A DNA stretch of 64,000 nt. Origin: Cereibacter johrii. Its GTDB lineage: Bacteria > Pseudomonadota > Alphaproteobacteria > Rhodobacterales > Rhodobacteraceae. Positions within the stretch are counted from its first letter, which is position 1. Each line of letters opens with the position of its first letter. The notes beneath the pieces are model-generated. The model was not told where the DNA came from and ran no database searches. It saw nothing but the letters and a program-made list of their open reading frames with translations. This document shows positions 53,319 to 62,785 of the stretch, piece by piece. The stretch covers positions 1 through 64,000 of the forward strand of contig NZ_MABH01000136.1 of the NCBI RefSeq assembly GCF_001720585.1, read 5' to 3'. The position numbers and the translations under genes were made by a program.

Positions 53319-54412
53319 TCGACGTGAAGCACAACTTCCCGGGCCTCCTGCGCGAGAAGCTCCCGTCCGGGGCCATCCGCTTCCGCGTCCGGGCCGAGGG
53401 CAACAAGCTGCTCCGCACCGCCATCCCGGTCGGGCCCGACCATGCCGACTTCTATCACCACTATACGGCCGCGCGAGAGGGGCGGCGCTGGGAGGGGCCG
53501 CCGCCCGAGAGCAAGGCGGTCGCCCATTCCATCCAGTGGCTGGTGGACAAGTATCTTGCGCACCTCGGGCGGCTGGTCGACGCCGGACAGGCCTCGAAGC
53601 TGACGCTCCAGCAGCGGCGATCCCAGCTGCGCAGGCTCTGCGCCATGCCCACCGACGATGGCGGCGGGATCTACGGCGAATATGACATGTGCGCGCCGCG
53701 GAGCGCCTTCATCGCCGCCCGGGACCAGTGGAGTGACAAGCCCGGCGAGGCGAACAACCTCATCAAGTCCGTCTCGGCCATGTATCGCTGGGCCATCGAC
53801 GAGGCGGAGCTCCTCGCCGAGAACCCGGTCAAGGGCATCAAGAAGCTCGCCATGAAAGGCGAGGGGGCGGCGCCCAAGACGCCCGAGGATCTGAAGAAGT
53901 TCCGGGACAGGCATCCGCTCGGCACGACCGCGCATCTGTGGCTCACGCTGCAGATGTTCACGGCCTGCCGGGTCGACGACGCGCGCAAGCTCGGCCGCCG
54001 GCATGAGGTCGAGAGGGCAGGGGAGATGTGGCTGGACTCCCAGCCCGGCAAGAAGGGAAGCGCGCCGGTCTCGATCCCGATGATGGCGCCCCTCCTGCGG
54101 GCGGTCCGGGCGCAGAAGGTGCAGGGGGCGACCTACCTTCTGACCGACTACGGCAAGCCCCTCAGCACGGCCGAGAGCCTGCGCAACCGTGTCCGCAAAT
54201 GGTGCGCGGCGGCCGGCATCGAGGGGAAGTCCTCGCACGGGATCCGGAAGGCGGTGGCTGAGCTCCTGGCGGAGGCCGGTTGCAGCCAGCACCAGATCAT
54301 GGCGATCATGGCACATACTCAGGCGAAGACCTCGGAGATCTACACGAAGGGCGCGCAGCGGCGGTTGCTGGCGGCCGATGCCCTGGCCGCCCTGAGCGAC
54401 ATGGAGTGGTGA
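53303..54412 (+). CDS. second tyrosine integrase
   Basis: 369 aa from GTG 53303 (VADQVIDVKHNFPGLL); the upstream open frame is non-coding in character. N-terminal arm-binding and SAM-like domains are followed by a catalytic domain with Arg in TACRVDDARKL, HGIRKAVAE (HxxR) and AHTQAKTSEIYT with the nucleophile Tyr. It differs in domain style from the first integrase, so it belongs to a separate element. It faces right, towards the truncated reductase gene. Confidence 0.88.
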   Translation: MADQVIDVKHNFPGLLREKLPSGAIRFRVRAEGNKLLRTAIPVGPDHADFYHHYTAAREGRRWEGPPPESKAVAHSIQWLVDKYLAHLGRLVDAGQASKLTLQQRRSQLRRLCAMPTDDGGGIYGEYDMCAPRSAFIAARDQWSDKPGEANNLIKSVSAMYRWAIDEAELLAENPVKGIKKLAMKGEGAAPKTPEDLKKFRDRHPLGTTAHLWLTLQMFTACRVDDARKLGRRHEVERAGEMWLDSQPGKKGSAPVSIPMMAPLLRAVRAQKVQGATYLLTDYGKPLSTAESLRNRVRKWCAAAGIEGKSSHGIRKAVAELLAEAGCSQHQIMAIMAHTQAKTSEIYTKGAQRRLLAADALAALSDMEW

Positions 54413-54964
54413 TCGGGAGACGACCCGGCCCCTTGCGCCAGGCGATGGTGCTGCTTGGAGACCATGGCCCTGTGGGCACAATGACTTGTTGAACAGCTGC
54501 TCCCGAAGGACTGCTGTCTGCTGGGCGCAGGAAGCGGTCCCTTTGCCGATGCCCAGCCGCGCGCGACAACTTGGCGCATCCGGCCCGAAGCCGCCGGTCT
54601 CCCCTCCCTGCGCAGGCCTCCGAAGCGGCCAGTCGAGCGCGTTGCAGCGAGGGGACTGAGCCGCCCTCCGTGTCTGGGCTCTGACCTGTGCCGCGGGCTG
54701 CCTGTCCGTCCGCGAAGGGCTGGAAGCGGTCATCATGCTTCGAGCCTTCGTAGATCGCCCGAGCGCTGTTCGTTGCGGAGGGCGGGCTAAAAAGCGCCGC
54801 CTTCTTGGCCGGCCCAGGGCCGGTCTTGCCGACCCTGAGGGCGCGATCGTGTCCTCAAGGAAGCCGCTCGAGTGGCCGGAACCGCCCGTCTGCCGCCCGA
54901 AGTGTCCCACGGTCCCGAAAAATGGGACACCTTGCGTTGTTTTGACAGGATAAATACTGGAATG
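54413..54964. other. gene-free stretch between integrase 2 and truncated reductase gene
   Basis: 552 bases. Only one clear structure was seen, the inverted repeat GTGTCCCA (54902-54909) / TGGGACAC (54923-54930) with a 13-base loop. This stretch should contain the right attachment junction of the second element. No tRNA or tRNA fragment was found. Confidence 0.5.
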
Positions 54965-55480
54965 CTAGGCCCGGAGGGTCTCGAACCCCGCGGCCCGGGC
55001 GGCCGCCAGTTTCCGGCGCAGCGCCTCCTCGAGATCCGCCGCCGGGATGTGTGGATGGCCCTCGGGATAGCCGGCGAAGGCCAGACGCCTCAGTCCGTGA
55101 TGCTGAAGGATCCCCGTCCCGAGCAGATCGAGCGCCGAGGCGAAGGGCCCCGAGGGCTCGGCCCGGTCGCCCCCCGTGAGGAAGACCGAGCGCACCTGAG
55201 CCATGCGCCGCAGTTCGCCCAGCAGAGCGTCGAGCGCATGGGCGCTGGCGATGTTGCGGGCCACGAGATGCGGCACCGGCTCGAGCCCTGCGGAGCGGAT
55301 CTCGGCCGCGGCCTCCAGAACCACCTCCGGGGGCTGGTCGGGCAGGTCGGCCACGAAGACTTCGGTATGCTGGGGCAGGCCCTCGATCACGGCGCGACGC
55401 GACGCCCGGTCCTTCGCGGTGATCTCGATCGACCTCGGGCCGAACCGTGCGGGCCGGGGGCTCGGGCCTGTCTTTGCCAT
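54965..55480 (-). pseudogene. methylenetetrahydrofolate-reductase-like gene, 3' truncated
   Basis: 171 codons from ATG 55480 (GGAGAG upstream). The sequence follows the N-terminal half of the MTHFR family: SIEITAKDRAS, TEVFVADLP, PVPHLVARNI, VRSVFLTGGDRAEPSGPFASALDLL and FAGYPEGHPHIP. Family members are ~290 aa; here it stops right after KLAAARAAGFETLRA, where the next conserved strand (IVTQF in others) should begin. The break coincides with the second element, so insertion or rearrangement cut the gene. The barrel is incomplete and activity is unlikely. Confidence 0.7.
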
Positions 55481-55496
55481 CGGAACTCTCCTTTCA

Positions 55497-55524
55497 GGAG
55501 ACGCCCGATCCCTGCGGCGTCTCC
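55497..55524 (-). promoter_or_regulatory. leader hairpin before the reductase-like gene
   Basis: Perfect 9-bp stem GGAGACGCC / GGCGTCTCC with a 10-base loop, 17 bases ahead of the start codon. It could be an attenuator or the terminator of the gene upstream. The rest of the gap 55525-55753 shows nothing I can name. Confidence 0.5.
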
Positions 55525-55753
55525 GCTCTGGCACGGTCGGCCCCACGGCATCCGCCACCCGATCCTGCGAGGAAAGGCGCCGTCTGAACCGGCGAGCTGC
55601 GAGACATCGGGATCCTCGATCACGGTGACGCCGATCGCCGGCCGCACAAGCGCCCAATCGCACCCGGAAGGATTGGTTCCACGGAAAGGCCCCGAGCCGG
55701 CTCGGCGGCGGGGCTCGAGAGGGGCTGTCACCCGTCCGAGGGCTTGGCGCGCT

Positions 55754-56791
55754 TCAGCCCTCCCGACGCCAGTAGGTCGAGAAATAGGGGCGCATCGCCG
55801 CCACCCGCGGGTCGCTCCGGAAATGGGCGCGCGCCTCGCGCACGGTCGTCTGCTCGGCCGCCACCCAAAGGTAGGGGGGCGGCGCATCGGGATCGAGATC
55901 GACGGCCCGCAGGGCTGCAAGCAGCGTCTCTCCCGCGTGGCGCCGGAGCCATGTCACCTGGACGCGATCCGGCGCGCGGAGGGGCACGCGGTCGCCGTCG
56001 TCGCCGATCTCGATCAGCACCCGGCCGCGCCGGTCGGCGGCGGAAGTCTCGAGGATGCGCCGGATCGCGGGCAGCGCCGTCTCGTCGCCCGCAAGGAGGA
56101 TGTCGCCCGCGTCCGGAAGATCGCCTCCCCCCGGCCCCATCACCGCCACCTCGGTGCCCAGCGGGGCCGAGAGCGCCCAGGCGCTGGCCCGGCTTCCTTC
56201 ATGCAGGAAGAGGTCGAAGGTGAAGCGGTTGGCCTCGGGCTCCAGCGCGACGAAGGTGTAGACCGCGCGGTGCAGCGCATCTTCGCCCTGGGGCCAGACG
56301 GTGCGTCCACGCTTGTCGAGCCGCGGCCAGACCGGCGCGCGGCCCTCGGGCGGCAGGAGGAGCGAGAAATGCATGGGCCCCGCATCCAGCGCCGCCGTGT
56401 CCGCGCAGCCCATGGTCAGCCGCAGGAAGTTCGCGCCCCGCCGCTCGCGGGCGACGAGCGTCGCGGGATGAAGGCTCGGCGGTCGCTGCGTATCGGGGCT
56501 GCCGGTCCAGGCGATGCCCTTGCCCGCGTCGGGGCAGACATGGTCGAGCAGATACATCGCGCTCTCGCGGAGCTGGTAGAGCTCCACCGGGCCGCCCGCG
56601 CGGATCGCGATGCGCAGGCGCCCGCGCGCCGCCTCGATCTCGGTCTGGCCCCGGCCATAGGCGATGCGCAGGCGCCCGTCCGCCCGCTCCTGCGGGATCT
56701 CGAACGCCGCCACATGCTCCTCGATATGGTCGAGCAGCCCCTCCGGCAGCGGACCTTCGTAGAAGCCTACGGTCTGTTGAGCGAGGGTCAT
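55754..56791 (-). CDS. siderophore-interacting FAD protein with DUF2218 N-domain
   Basis: 345 aa. Residues 1-95 are a DUF2218 domain (LDHIEEHVAAFEIPQERADGRLRI). From about 105 follows the FAD-binding-9/SIP flavoprotein: the KR.. FAD strand region (RRGANFLRLTMG), then AVYTFVALE, and the NAD(P)-binding-like C-terminal domain with ILLAGDETALPAIRRILE and LWVAAEQTTVREARAHF. SIP proteins reduce ferric siderophores in the cytoplasm to free iron. An iron-regulated promoter is expected in 56792-57270 but no convincing box was seen. Confidence 0.88.
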   Translation of the reverse strand: MTLAQQTVGFYEGPLPEGLLDHIEEHVAAFEIPQERADGRLRIAYGRGQTEIEAARGRLRIAIRAGGPVELYQLRESAMYLLDHVCPDAGKGIAWTGSPDTQRPPSLHPATLVARERRGANFLRLTMGCADTAALDAGPMHFSLLLPPEGRAPVWPRLDKRGRTVWPQGEDALHRAVYTFVALEPEANRFTFDLFLHEGSRASAWALSAPLGTEVAVMGPGGGDLPDAGDILLAGDETALPAIRRILETSAADRRGRVLIEIGDDGDRVPLRAPDRVQVTWLRRHAGETLLAALRAVDLDPDAPPPYLWVAAEQTTVREARAHFRSDPRVAAMRPYFSTYWRREG

Positions 56792-57276
56792 GTATGTCTC
56801 CTCAATGCGGGATCACGAGCGGCGTCCCCGGGCGGGGAGGGCGGTGGAGGTCGTCACGGGGAGGCCGTGCGGAGGTGGGGAGCGGTCGGCACGGCGGGGG
56901 CGGGCCCGGGAAAAGGAGGCGCTTGCCGCGCAGCACCCGCGCCCGGCAAGCGCAGATCGTGCAGGAGGCTCACCGCATTCAGGCCGGTCTGGCGGTTGCG
57001 CGGCGAAGGGGCGGGTCTGCGAAAAGCAAGCTCGGGCGGTGCAAGCAGCGACATGGTCCACCGTGCTGATGGGTTCGGTGGCTTGCAGGGCAGCTTTCGC
57101 GGAGGGAAACGCGAAGGGCACCCGACTGGCTGGCGTCGCTCCTAATGACCCGAGAATACCTGACAAGTCAACTCGGTCTTTATGTCCTGTCCGGCGCCCG
57201 GCCGGCAGCCGCGTCCGCAGTCCCTCAGAGGGGCGGGCTCGTGGCCTTGCGCACGCACATGGCAGGCATCTCCCGC

Positions 57277-57600
57277 CGGAACGAGGCGCTGCGACGACCT
57301 CGGACCCAGCCGGCCAGAAGCAACGTGGGGCGGATCCGCCCGGAACGAGGCGCTGCGAGGAGCTTGGATTCGCCGACCAGAAGCGGCGCGCGGGCGGATC
57401 CGCGCCGGAAAGAGGCGTCGGAAAGAGTTTGAACCCCGGTCGGCCAGAAGCGGCGTGCAGGCCTATCCCACAGAGGTGCCGCGAAGGCCTTGGTCCCGCG
57501 GGACAGCAGCGGCGCGCAGGTGGACCCGTGCCGAGACGAGGTGCCGCGAGGATCTCGCATCCAACCGGCCAGTGGCGACGCGCGGGCCTGACCGCGCGCC
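57277..57600. repeat. degenerate tandem repeats of about 63 bp
   Basis: Five imperfect units share CCGGAAcGAGGCG ... GCCAGAAGCgGCG..GGCGGATCC. The landmark CCAGAAGC (or its variants) starts at 57314, 57377, 57444, 57503 and 57569, so periods are 63, 67, 59 and 66. They fill the space just after the ATPase gene. The 816-base gap 56792-57607 contains no gene I can support. Confidence 0.65.
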
Positions 57601-57607
57601 GGGATCG

Positions 57608-58687
57608 TCAGGCGATGAAGTCGATCCGCTGGCCGTTCGCGGCATCGAAGAGATGCAGGTTCTGGCGGTCGAAGCGCAGCGGCTGCGCGCGGCCGAGGCT
57701 GCGCGCCCGGTCGGCCGGCACCCGCACGGTGATCTCGCGCTCGCCCATGAGGCAGATGGCGAGCGTGTCCGACCCCAGTTCCTCGAGCACGTCCACCTCG
57801 GCGACGAAGTCGGCCTCCTCGGGCGCGCAGGGCTCCAGATGCTCGGGGCGCAGGCCCACATCGACGGCGGTGCCCACCGGCACCGGCAGATGGGAGAGCG
57901 AGATCGCGCCGCCGCCCACCTCGATCACCGTGCCGCGATCCGACGAGGCCACCCGGCCCGGCAGGATGTTCATCTGCGGCGAGCCGATGAATTCGGCCAC
58001 GAAGCGGCAGGAGGGCCGCTCGTAGAGTTCGAGCGGGCGGCCGTGCTGGATGATGCTGCCCTTGCGCAAGACCACCACGCGGTCGGCCAGCGTCATGGCC
58101 TCGACCTGATCGTGGGTCACATAGATCGTCGTCGTGCGCAGCATCCGGTGCAACCGCTTGATCTGGGTGCGCATTTCCACCCGCAGCTTGGCATCGAGGT
58201 TCGAGAGGGGCTCGTCGAACAGGAAGACCTTGGGCTTGCGCACGATGGCGCGGCCCATGGCCACGCGTTGGCGCTGGCCGCCCGAGAGCTGGCCGGGACG
58301 GCGGTCGAGCAGGTCCTCGAGCTGGAGGATGCGCGCGGCCTCCTCGACCTTCTTCCGAATCGTCTCGGCGGGCTCGCCGCGCATCTTCAGCCCGAAGCCG
58401 ATGTTGTCGCGCACCGTCATGTGCGGATAGAGCGCGTAATCCTGAAACACCATCGCCACGTCGCGGCCCTTGGGCTCGATGTCGTTCACCAGCCGGTCGC
58501 CGATCCGCATATGGCCGCCGCTGATGTCCTCGAGACCCGCAATCATCCGCAGCATCGTGGATTTCCCGCAGCCCGAGGGCCCCACGAAGGCCACGAACTC
58601 GCCGTCCTCCACCTCGAGATCGACGCCGTGGATGGCCTCCATCCCGCCATACCGCTTCACGATCTTCTGCAGACTGATGCGCGCCAT
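57608..58687 (-). CDS. sugar ABC transporter ATP-binding protein (MalK/UgpC type)
   Basis: 359 aa from ATG 58687; the frame is open 17 codons further without a site. Walker [10 protein letters not shown] at about 36-44, Q-loop [10 protein letters not shown], signature [14 protein letters not shown], Walker [13 protein letters not shown], and the H-loop YVTHD. Residues 235-359 are a MalK-type regulatory TOBE domain. It powers the importer whose other parts are encoded rightwards from 60518, across a shared promoter region. Confidence 0.93.
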   Translation of the reverse strand: MARISLQKIVKRYGGMEAIHGVDLEVEDGEFVAFVGPSGCGKSTMLRMIAGLEDISGGHMRIGDRLVNDIEPKGRDVAMVFQDYALYPHMTVRDNIGFGLKMRGEPAETIRKKVEEAARILQLEDLLDRRPGQLSGGQRQRVAMGRAIVRKPKVFLFDEPLSNLDAKLRVEMRTQIKRLHRMLRTTTIYVTHDQVEAMTLADRVVVLRKGSIIQHGRPLELYERPSCRFVAEFIGSPQMNILPGRVASSDRGTVIEVGGGAISLSHLPVPVGTAVDVGLRPEHLEPCAPEEADFVAEVDVLEELGSDTLAICLMGEREITVRVPADRARSLGRAQPLRFDRQNLHLFDAANGQRIDFIA

Positions 58688-58742
58688 GCGCTGTCCTCCC
58701 TGTCGTCCGGCCGCTCCTCGCGCCGATGCCCGTCTCACCTAC

Positions 58743-58787
58743 ATTATCAATATCGTTGACATTATCAATAATCATGTGATTATCAAT
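58743..58787. promoter_or_regulatory. three ATTATCAAT repeats at 18-bp period (operator)
   Basis: ATTATCAAT occurs at 58743-58751, 58761-58769 and 58779-58787, each exactly 18 bp after the last. They lie between the divergent ATPase and GntR-regulator genes. TTGACA at 58756-58761 with a GATTAT at 58778-58783 (16-bp spacer) could be the rightward promoter, so a bound regulator would cover it. The GntR protein itself is the obvious candidate. Confidence 0.7.
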
Positions 58788-58813
58788 ACGACATCAGGGA
58801 GGATGCAGGGGTC

Positions 58814-59554
58814 ATGGGTGTGGGCGAGGCCTTCGGAGCGGGACCGCAGCGCAGCCGCAGCGCGCAGGTGGAGCATGCGCTCCGCCGCGAGATCGTGCTG
58901 GGGACGCTGCCGCCCGGCGGCGTGCTGCGCGAGCTGGATCTCGCGCAGCGCTTCGCGGTGGCTCAGGGCACCATCCGCGAGGCGCTGATGCGGCTGTCGG
59001 AAGAGGGGCTCGTCCAGCGCCGGGCCCGCCGCGACACCCATGTGACCGAGGCCCATTCCGACGATGTGGTGGAGCTTCTGCGCATCCGCCACGACATCGA
59101 ATGCCGCGCCGCGCTGCGGGTGATCGAGGCGAACGATCCCCGCCTGCGCAAGGATCTCGACATGCTGCTGCAGGCCATGCGGCTGGCTGCGCTGCAGGAA
59201 GACGAATATGCGCTGCTCGAGCAGGACTGCCGCTTTCACCTGCGTCTGTTCGAGGCCGCGGCCATGCCGGTGGTGGAGCCGGTGCTGATGCGCTGCCTCC
59301 TTCATACGCAGCGGTTCAAGATCCTGAACAGCGCGGCCCACAGCCGGGAGCTGCTCGCGACCGCCGACCGGCATGTCTCGATCCTCGAGGCGCTCGAGAC
59401 GCGCAGCGCCGAGGCGCTGATGCGCGCGCTTTCGCATCACATCGCGACCATCGTCGATTTCGGTCCCGAGGTCATGCCGCCGCTCGCGCCCGAGACAGGG
59501 CAGGGCGTGGCGGGGCAGGCCGCGGCAGGGCCCAGCCTGAAGGTGCATCCATGA
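58814..59554 (+). CDS. GntR-family regulator (FCD subgroup)
   Basis: 246 aa, start after GGGAGGATGCAGGGGTC. N-terminal winged helix (VEHALRREIVLGTLPPGGVLRELDLA, then QGTIREALMRLSEEGLVQRR). C-terminal FCD ligand-binding helical domain with the metal-binding Asp/His pattern (LLRIRHDIECRAAL, CRFHLRLFEAA, HVSILEALE, ALMRALSHHI). It likely senses the transported sugar or a metabolite and controls both divergent units. Confidence 0.9.
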   Translation: MGVGEAFGAGPQRSRSAQVEHALRREIVLGTLPPGGVLRELDLAQRFAVAQGTIREALMRLSEEGLVQRRARRDTHVTEAHSDDVVELLRIRHDIECRAALRVIEANDPRLRKDLDMLLQAMRLAALQEDEYALLEQDCRFHLRLFEAAAMPVVEPVLMRCLLHTQRFKILNSAAHSRELLATADRHVSILEALETRSAEALMRALSHHIATIVDFGPEVMPPLAPETGQGVAGQAAAGPSLKVHP

Positions 59555-60468
59555 GCCTGACCCTTGCCCCCGAAATGCGTGCCGTGCTCGACCGGCTCCT
59601 GGCCGAGGACGGGGTGCAGCCCGATCCGACGCTCCTGCCGCCGGCCGAGGGCCGGGCGGCGGCCGAGGCGGGCAACCGGCGCTGGAACGGGCCGGAGCCC
59701 GCCATGGCGCGCGAGCTTCGCGTCGAGACGCCGGACGGGCGGCGGGCGCATGTCTTCCTGCCCGCGGGCGATCTCGGGCGCGAGGCGATCCTCTTCATCC
59801 ATGGCGGCGGCTGGGCCTTCTGCTCGGCCGCGACCCATGAGGGCGCGGCGCGCCAGCTTGCGGTCGAGACGGGCGCGGCCGTGGTGACCTTCGACTACCG
59901 GCTCGCGCCGGAACATCCCTATCCGGCGGGGCTGGAGGATTGTCTCGCCGTCTGGGCCGGACGCGAGGCGATCCTCGCCGGACGCCGCTGGTCGGTGGCG
60001 GGCGACAGCGCGGGCGCCAATCTCGCGGTGGCACTGATGTTCCGGCTGCAGGGCCGCGACCTGCCAGCCGCGGGGCTTCTCTTCTACGGCGTGTTCGACG
60101 CCGATTTCGAAAGCCCGAGCTATGTCGAGGTGGCCGACGGGCCGGGCCTGACGCGGGCCAAGATGCAGCGCTACTGGGATTTCTACACGCCCGCGGCAGG
60201 GCGGCTCGAGGATCCCTGCCTCACGCCCGCCCGCGCGCCGGATGCGCTGCTGGCGGCGCTGCCGCCGCTCTATCTCAACGCGGCCGGGATCGATCCCCTG
60301 CGCTCGGACTCCGAGCGCTTCTCGGCGCGGCTCGCGGCGCTGGGGCGGACCGACCGGTTCGACATCGTACCGGGGGTCGTCCACGGCTTCATGCAGATGA
60401 GCCGCTGGCTGCCGCAGTCTGTGGCGGCCTACCGCCGGGCGGGCGAAGTCTTCCGGGCGCTCACCTGA
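59551..60468 (+). CDS. alpha/beta hydrolase, hormone-sensitive-lipase-like esterase
   Basis: 305 aa, ATG overlapping the regulator stop (ATGA). Oxyanion motif HGGGW at about 88-92, nucleophile Ser in GDSAGANLAVAL, acid Asp in NAAGIDPLRSD, and catalytic His in VVHGFMQMSR. Family IV esterases cut short acyl or acetyl esters. In this cluster it could deacylate an imported sugar derivative; this is inference. Confidence 0.9.
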   Translation: MSLTLAPEMRAVLDRLLAEDGVQPDPTLLPPAEGRAAAEAGNRRWNGPEPAMARELRVETPDGRRAHVFLPAGDLGREAILFIHGGGWAFCSAATHEGAARQLAVETGAAVVTFDYRLAPEHPYPAGLEDCLAVWAGREAILAGRRWSVAGDSAGANLAVALMFRLQGRDLPAAGLLFYGVFDADFESPSYVEVADGPGLTRAKMQRYWDFYTPAAGRLEDPCLTPARAPDALLAALPPLYLNAAGIDPLRSDSERFSARLAALGRTDRFDIVPGVVHGFMQMSRWLPQSVAAYRRAGEVFRALT

Positions 60469-60517
60469 CCGCTGCCACGCGCGGCGGAACCGTTTCTCGA
60501 TTTTGGGAGGAGAGAGA

Positions 60518-61732
60518 ATGAAAAGAACCATCAGCGCGCTGTCCCTTCTGGCCGGCCTCGCGCCGGGGATCGCCTCGGCCGACAGCACCGTCCGCTTCTG
60601 GTATCACTTCGACAATCCGGAGAACCCGATGTCGGATCTGGTGGCCAAGTTCGAGGAAGCGAACCCGGGCATCAGGATCGACGCGCAGAACGTGCCCTGG
60701 AACAGCTATTACGACAATCTCTACACGGCCATCGTCGGCGGCAACGCGCCCGACGCGGCCATGCTGAAGATGTTCGCCCTGCCGCGTCTCCTCGAGATGG
60801 AGGCGCTCGAGCCGCTCGACGAGATGATCGCGGGCTGGGAAGGCCGCGACGACATCCTCGACAATCTGTTCGACCTGACCGAGGCCGAGGACGGCAAGCA
60901 CTATTACCTGCCGGTGCAATATGTGGCGCTCTATCTCTACTATCGCGCCGACATGTTCGAGGAGCTGGGCCTTGCCCCGCCCGAGACCTGCGAGGAGTTC
61001 CGCGAGGCCGCGATCAAGCTCACCCGCGACACGAACGGCGACGGCAAGATCGACACCTACGGGTTCGGCTTCCGCGGCGGCAAGTCGGGACACGAACATT
61101 GGGGCGCCTTCACGCTGGGCCGCGAGGGCGTGGCGCTCGACGACAGCCTCACCTCCGAGGCAGGCGTCGCGGGCACGCAGTTCGTGATGGATCTCTTCCA
61201 GAAGGACAAGGTCTTCCCGCCCTCGGCCCCGAACGACGGCTTTCAGGAGATCATCGGCGCCTTCAAGACCGGCGTGACCGCGATGACGATCCACCATGTC
61301 GGCTCCTCGAACGATCTGGTGGCGGCGCTGGGCGACAAGGTCGCGGCGGTGCCGGTGCCGGAATGCGGCGGCGGGCGCTGGACCACCTTCGGCGACGAAT
61401 CCACCGGCGTCCTCAGCAATGCCAGCGACAAGGAAGCCGCCTGGAAGTGGATCTCGTTCCTGTCGTCGGAAGGCAACAATGCGCTCTTCAACAGCGCCAC
61501 CGGCCAGCTTCCGGTGACCAAGAGCGACAGCGCCAGCTGGGACCAGCACGAGAAGCGGTTCGTCGAGGCGACGCAGGCCTCGCTGCCCTTCGCCCATCTG
61601 CTGCCCGCCTCCTCGGCCACGCCCGAGTTCGTGAACACCGTCTGGCCCACGAACATGCAGCGCGCGCTGAACGGTGAGATCACCGCCGCCCAGATGAACG
61701 AAGCGATCGCCAAGCTCTTCGCCGAAGAGTGA
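60518..61732 (+). CDS. sugar ABC transporter substrate-binding protein
   Basis: 404 aa from ATG 60518 with GGGAGGAGAGAG just before. Residues 1-21 are a Sec signal peptide (KRTISALSLLAGLAPGIASA). The family-1 extracellular binding fold follows (VRFWYHFDNPENPM, NAPDAAMLKMFALPRLLEM, YGFGFRGGKSGHEHW). Periplasmic receptor of the importer. The ligand cannot be named from sequence. Confidence 0.92.
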   Translation: MKRTISALSLLAGLAPGIASADSTVRFWYHFDNPENPMSDLVAKFEEANPGIRIDAQNVPWNSYYDNLYTAIVGGNAPDAAMLKMFALPRLLEMEALEPLDEMIAGWEGRDDILDNLFDLTEAEDGKHYYLPVQYVALYLYYRADMFEELGLAPPETCEEFREAAIKLTRDTNGDGKIDTYGFGFRGGKSGHEHWGAFTLGREGVALDDSLTSEAGVAGTQFVMDLFQKDKVFPPSAPNDGFQEIIGAFKTGVTAMTIHHVGSSNDLVAALGDKVAAVPVPECGGGRWTTFGDESTGVLSNASDKEAAWKWISFLSSEGNNALFNSATGQLPVTKSDSASWDQHEKRFVEATQASLPFAHLLPASSATPEFVNTVWPTNMQRALNGEITAAQMNEAIAKLFAEE

Positions 61733-61858
61733 CGGTGCAGGGCCGGGGCGCTCCCTCCCCGGCCCGCCTTCTTCCGAACCATCCGACGCGCCGCCCGCGT
61801 CCGAGCCCGACCCGCCTGCCGGCCCTCCGCGCCGCAGGGGACGAGAGAGGTCCGCCCG
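61733..61858 (+). other. intergenic stretch within the transport operon
   Basis: 126 bases, GC-rich, with GGAGCGCTCCCTCCCCGGCCCGCC near its start as a weak hairpin that may lower expression of the permeases relative to the binding protein. No gene. Confidence 0.35.
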
Positions 61859-62785
61859 ATGACAAGTGTTCCGGTCCCCGACCGCGACGAAATCGCCCCC
61901 GCCCGCCGCGCGCGGCTCTGGCGGCAGGTGCTGCCGCTGGCGCTGCTGTCCCCGGCCGTGCTCGTCACGCTCGCCATCGTCTTCTTCCCGATGGTGCAGA
62001 CGGCCTGGATGAGCCTGCATGACTATGTGCTGTTCCGGCCGAAGAAATTCGACTGGGTGGGGCTCAAGCACTATTCGGCGATCCTGCAGGACGAGGTCTT
62101 CTGGATCTCGCTGCGCCACACCGTGCTGTGGATCGCAATCACCGTGCCTGCGCAGGCGCTTCTGGGGCTCGCGACGGCGCTTCTGCTGAACCAGAAGTTC
62201 CCATGGCGCCCCGTGGCCCGCGCGCTCATCATCATTCCCTGGGCGCTGCCCTCGGTCGTGATCGCGCTGATGTGGGCCTGGATCTACGATTCGAACTACG
62301 GCGTGCTGAACGACCTTCTCCTGCGCGTGGGCATCCTCGAACAGTCGATCCCGTGGCTCGCCAACCCCGACACGGCGCTCTATGCGATCATCCTCACGCT
62401 GACTTGGCAGGGCTTTCCCTTCTTCGCGGTGATGATCCTCGCCGGCCTCCAGTCGATCCCGCGCAGCTACTACGAGGCGGCCTCGCTCGACGGCGCCTCG
62501 AGCCTCCGGCAGTTCTGGCACATCACGCTGCCCGGCATCTCGGGCGTGCTCTTCACCGCGATCCTCTTGCGCACGATCTGGGTCGCCAACTCGATGGATG
62601 TGATCTTCGTGATGACCGGCGGCGGGCCCGGCTACGCCACCTATACCCTGCCGCTCTACGCCTTCCTCGAGGCGCGCACGAACCTCGATTTCGGCTATGG
62701 CTCGGCGCTCGCCATGACCTTCACGCTGCTCCTGCTCGGCATCGTGATCCTCTATCTGAAACGCTCGGCCAAGGCGGTGCACTGA
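61859..62785 (+). CDS. sugar ABC transporter permease (MalF type)
   Basis: 308 aa, six membrane segments (first about 22-45). The EAA loop is [22 protein letters not shown] near residue 205, where the ATPase docks. Preceded by a short cytoplasmic N terminus. First of two permeases. Confidence 0.92.
   Translation: MTSVPVPDRDEIAPARRARLWRQVLPLALLSPAVLVTLAIVFFPMVQTAWMSLHDYVLFRPKKFDWVGLKHYSAILQDEVFWISLRHTVLWIAITVPAQALLGLATALLLNQKFPWRPVARALIIIPWALPSVVIALMWAWIYDSNYGVLNDLLLRVGILEQSIPWLANPDTALYAIILTLTWQGFPFFAVMILAGLQSIPRSYYEAASLDGASSLRQFWHITLPGISGVLFTAILLRTIWVANSMDVIFVMTGGGPGYATYTLPLYAFLEARTNLDFGYGSALAMTFTLLLLGIVILYLKRSAKAVH

Noticed and set aside
54942-54970. Promoter at TTGACA 54942
   Set aside because: No acceptable -10 at 16-18 bp, and no rightward gene follows.
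57277-57600. CRISPR array or coding repeats
   Set aside because: Units are degenerate along their whole length with no unique spacers; translated frames are not protein-like.
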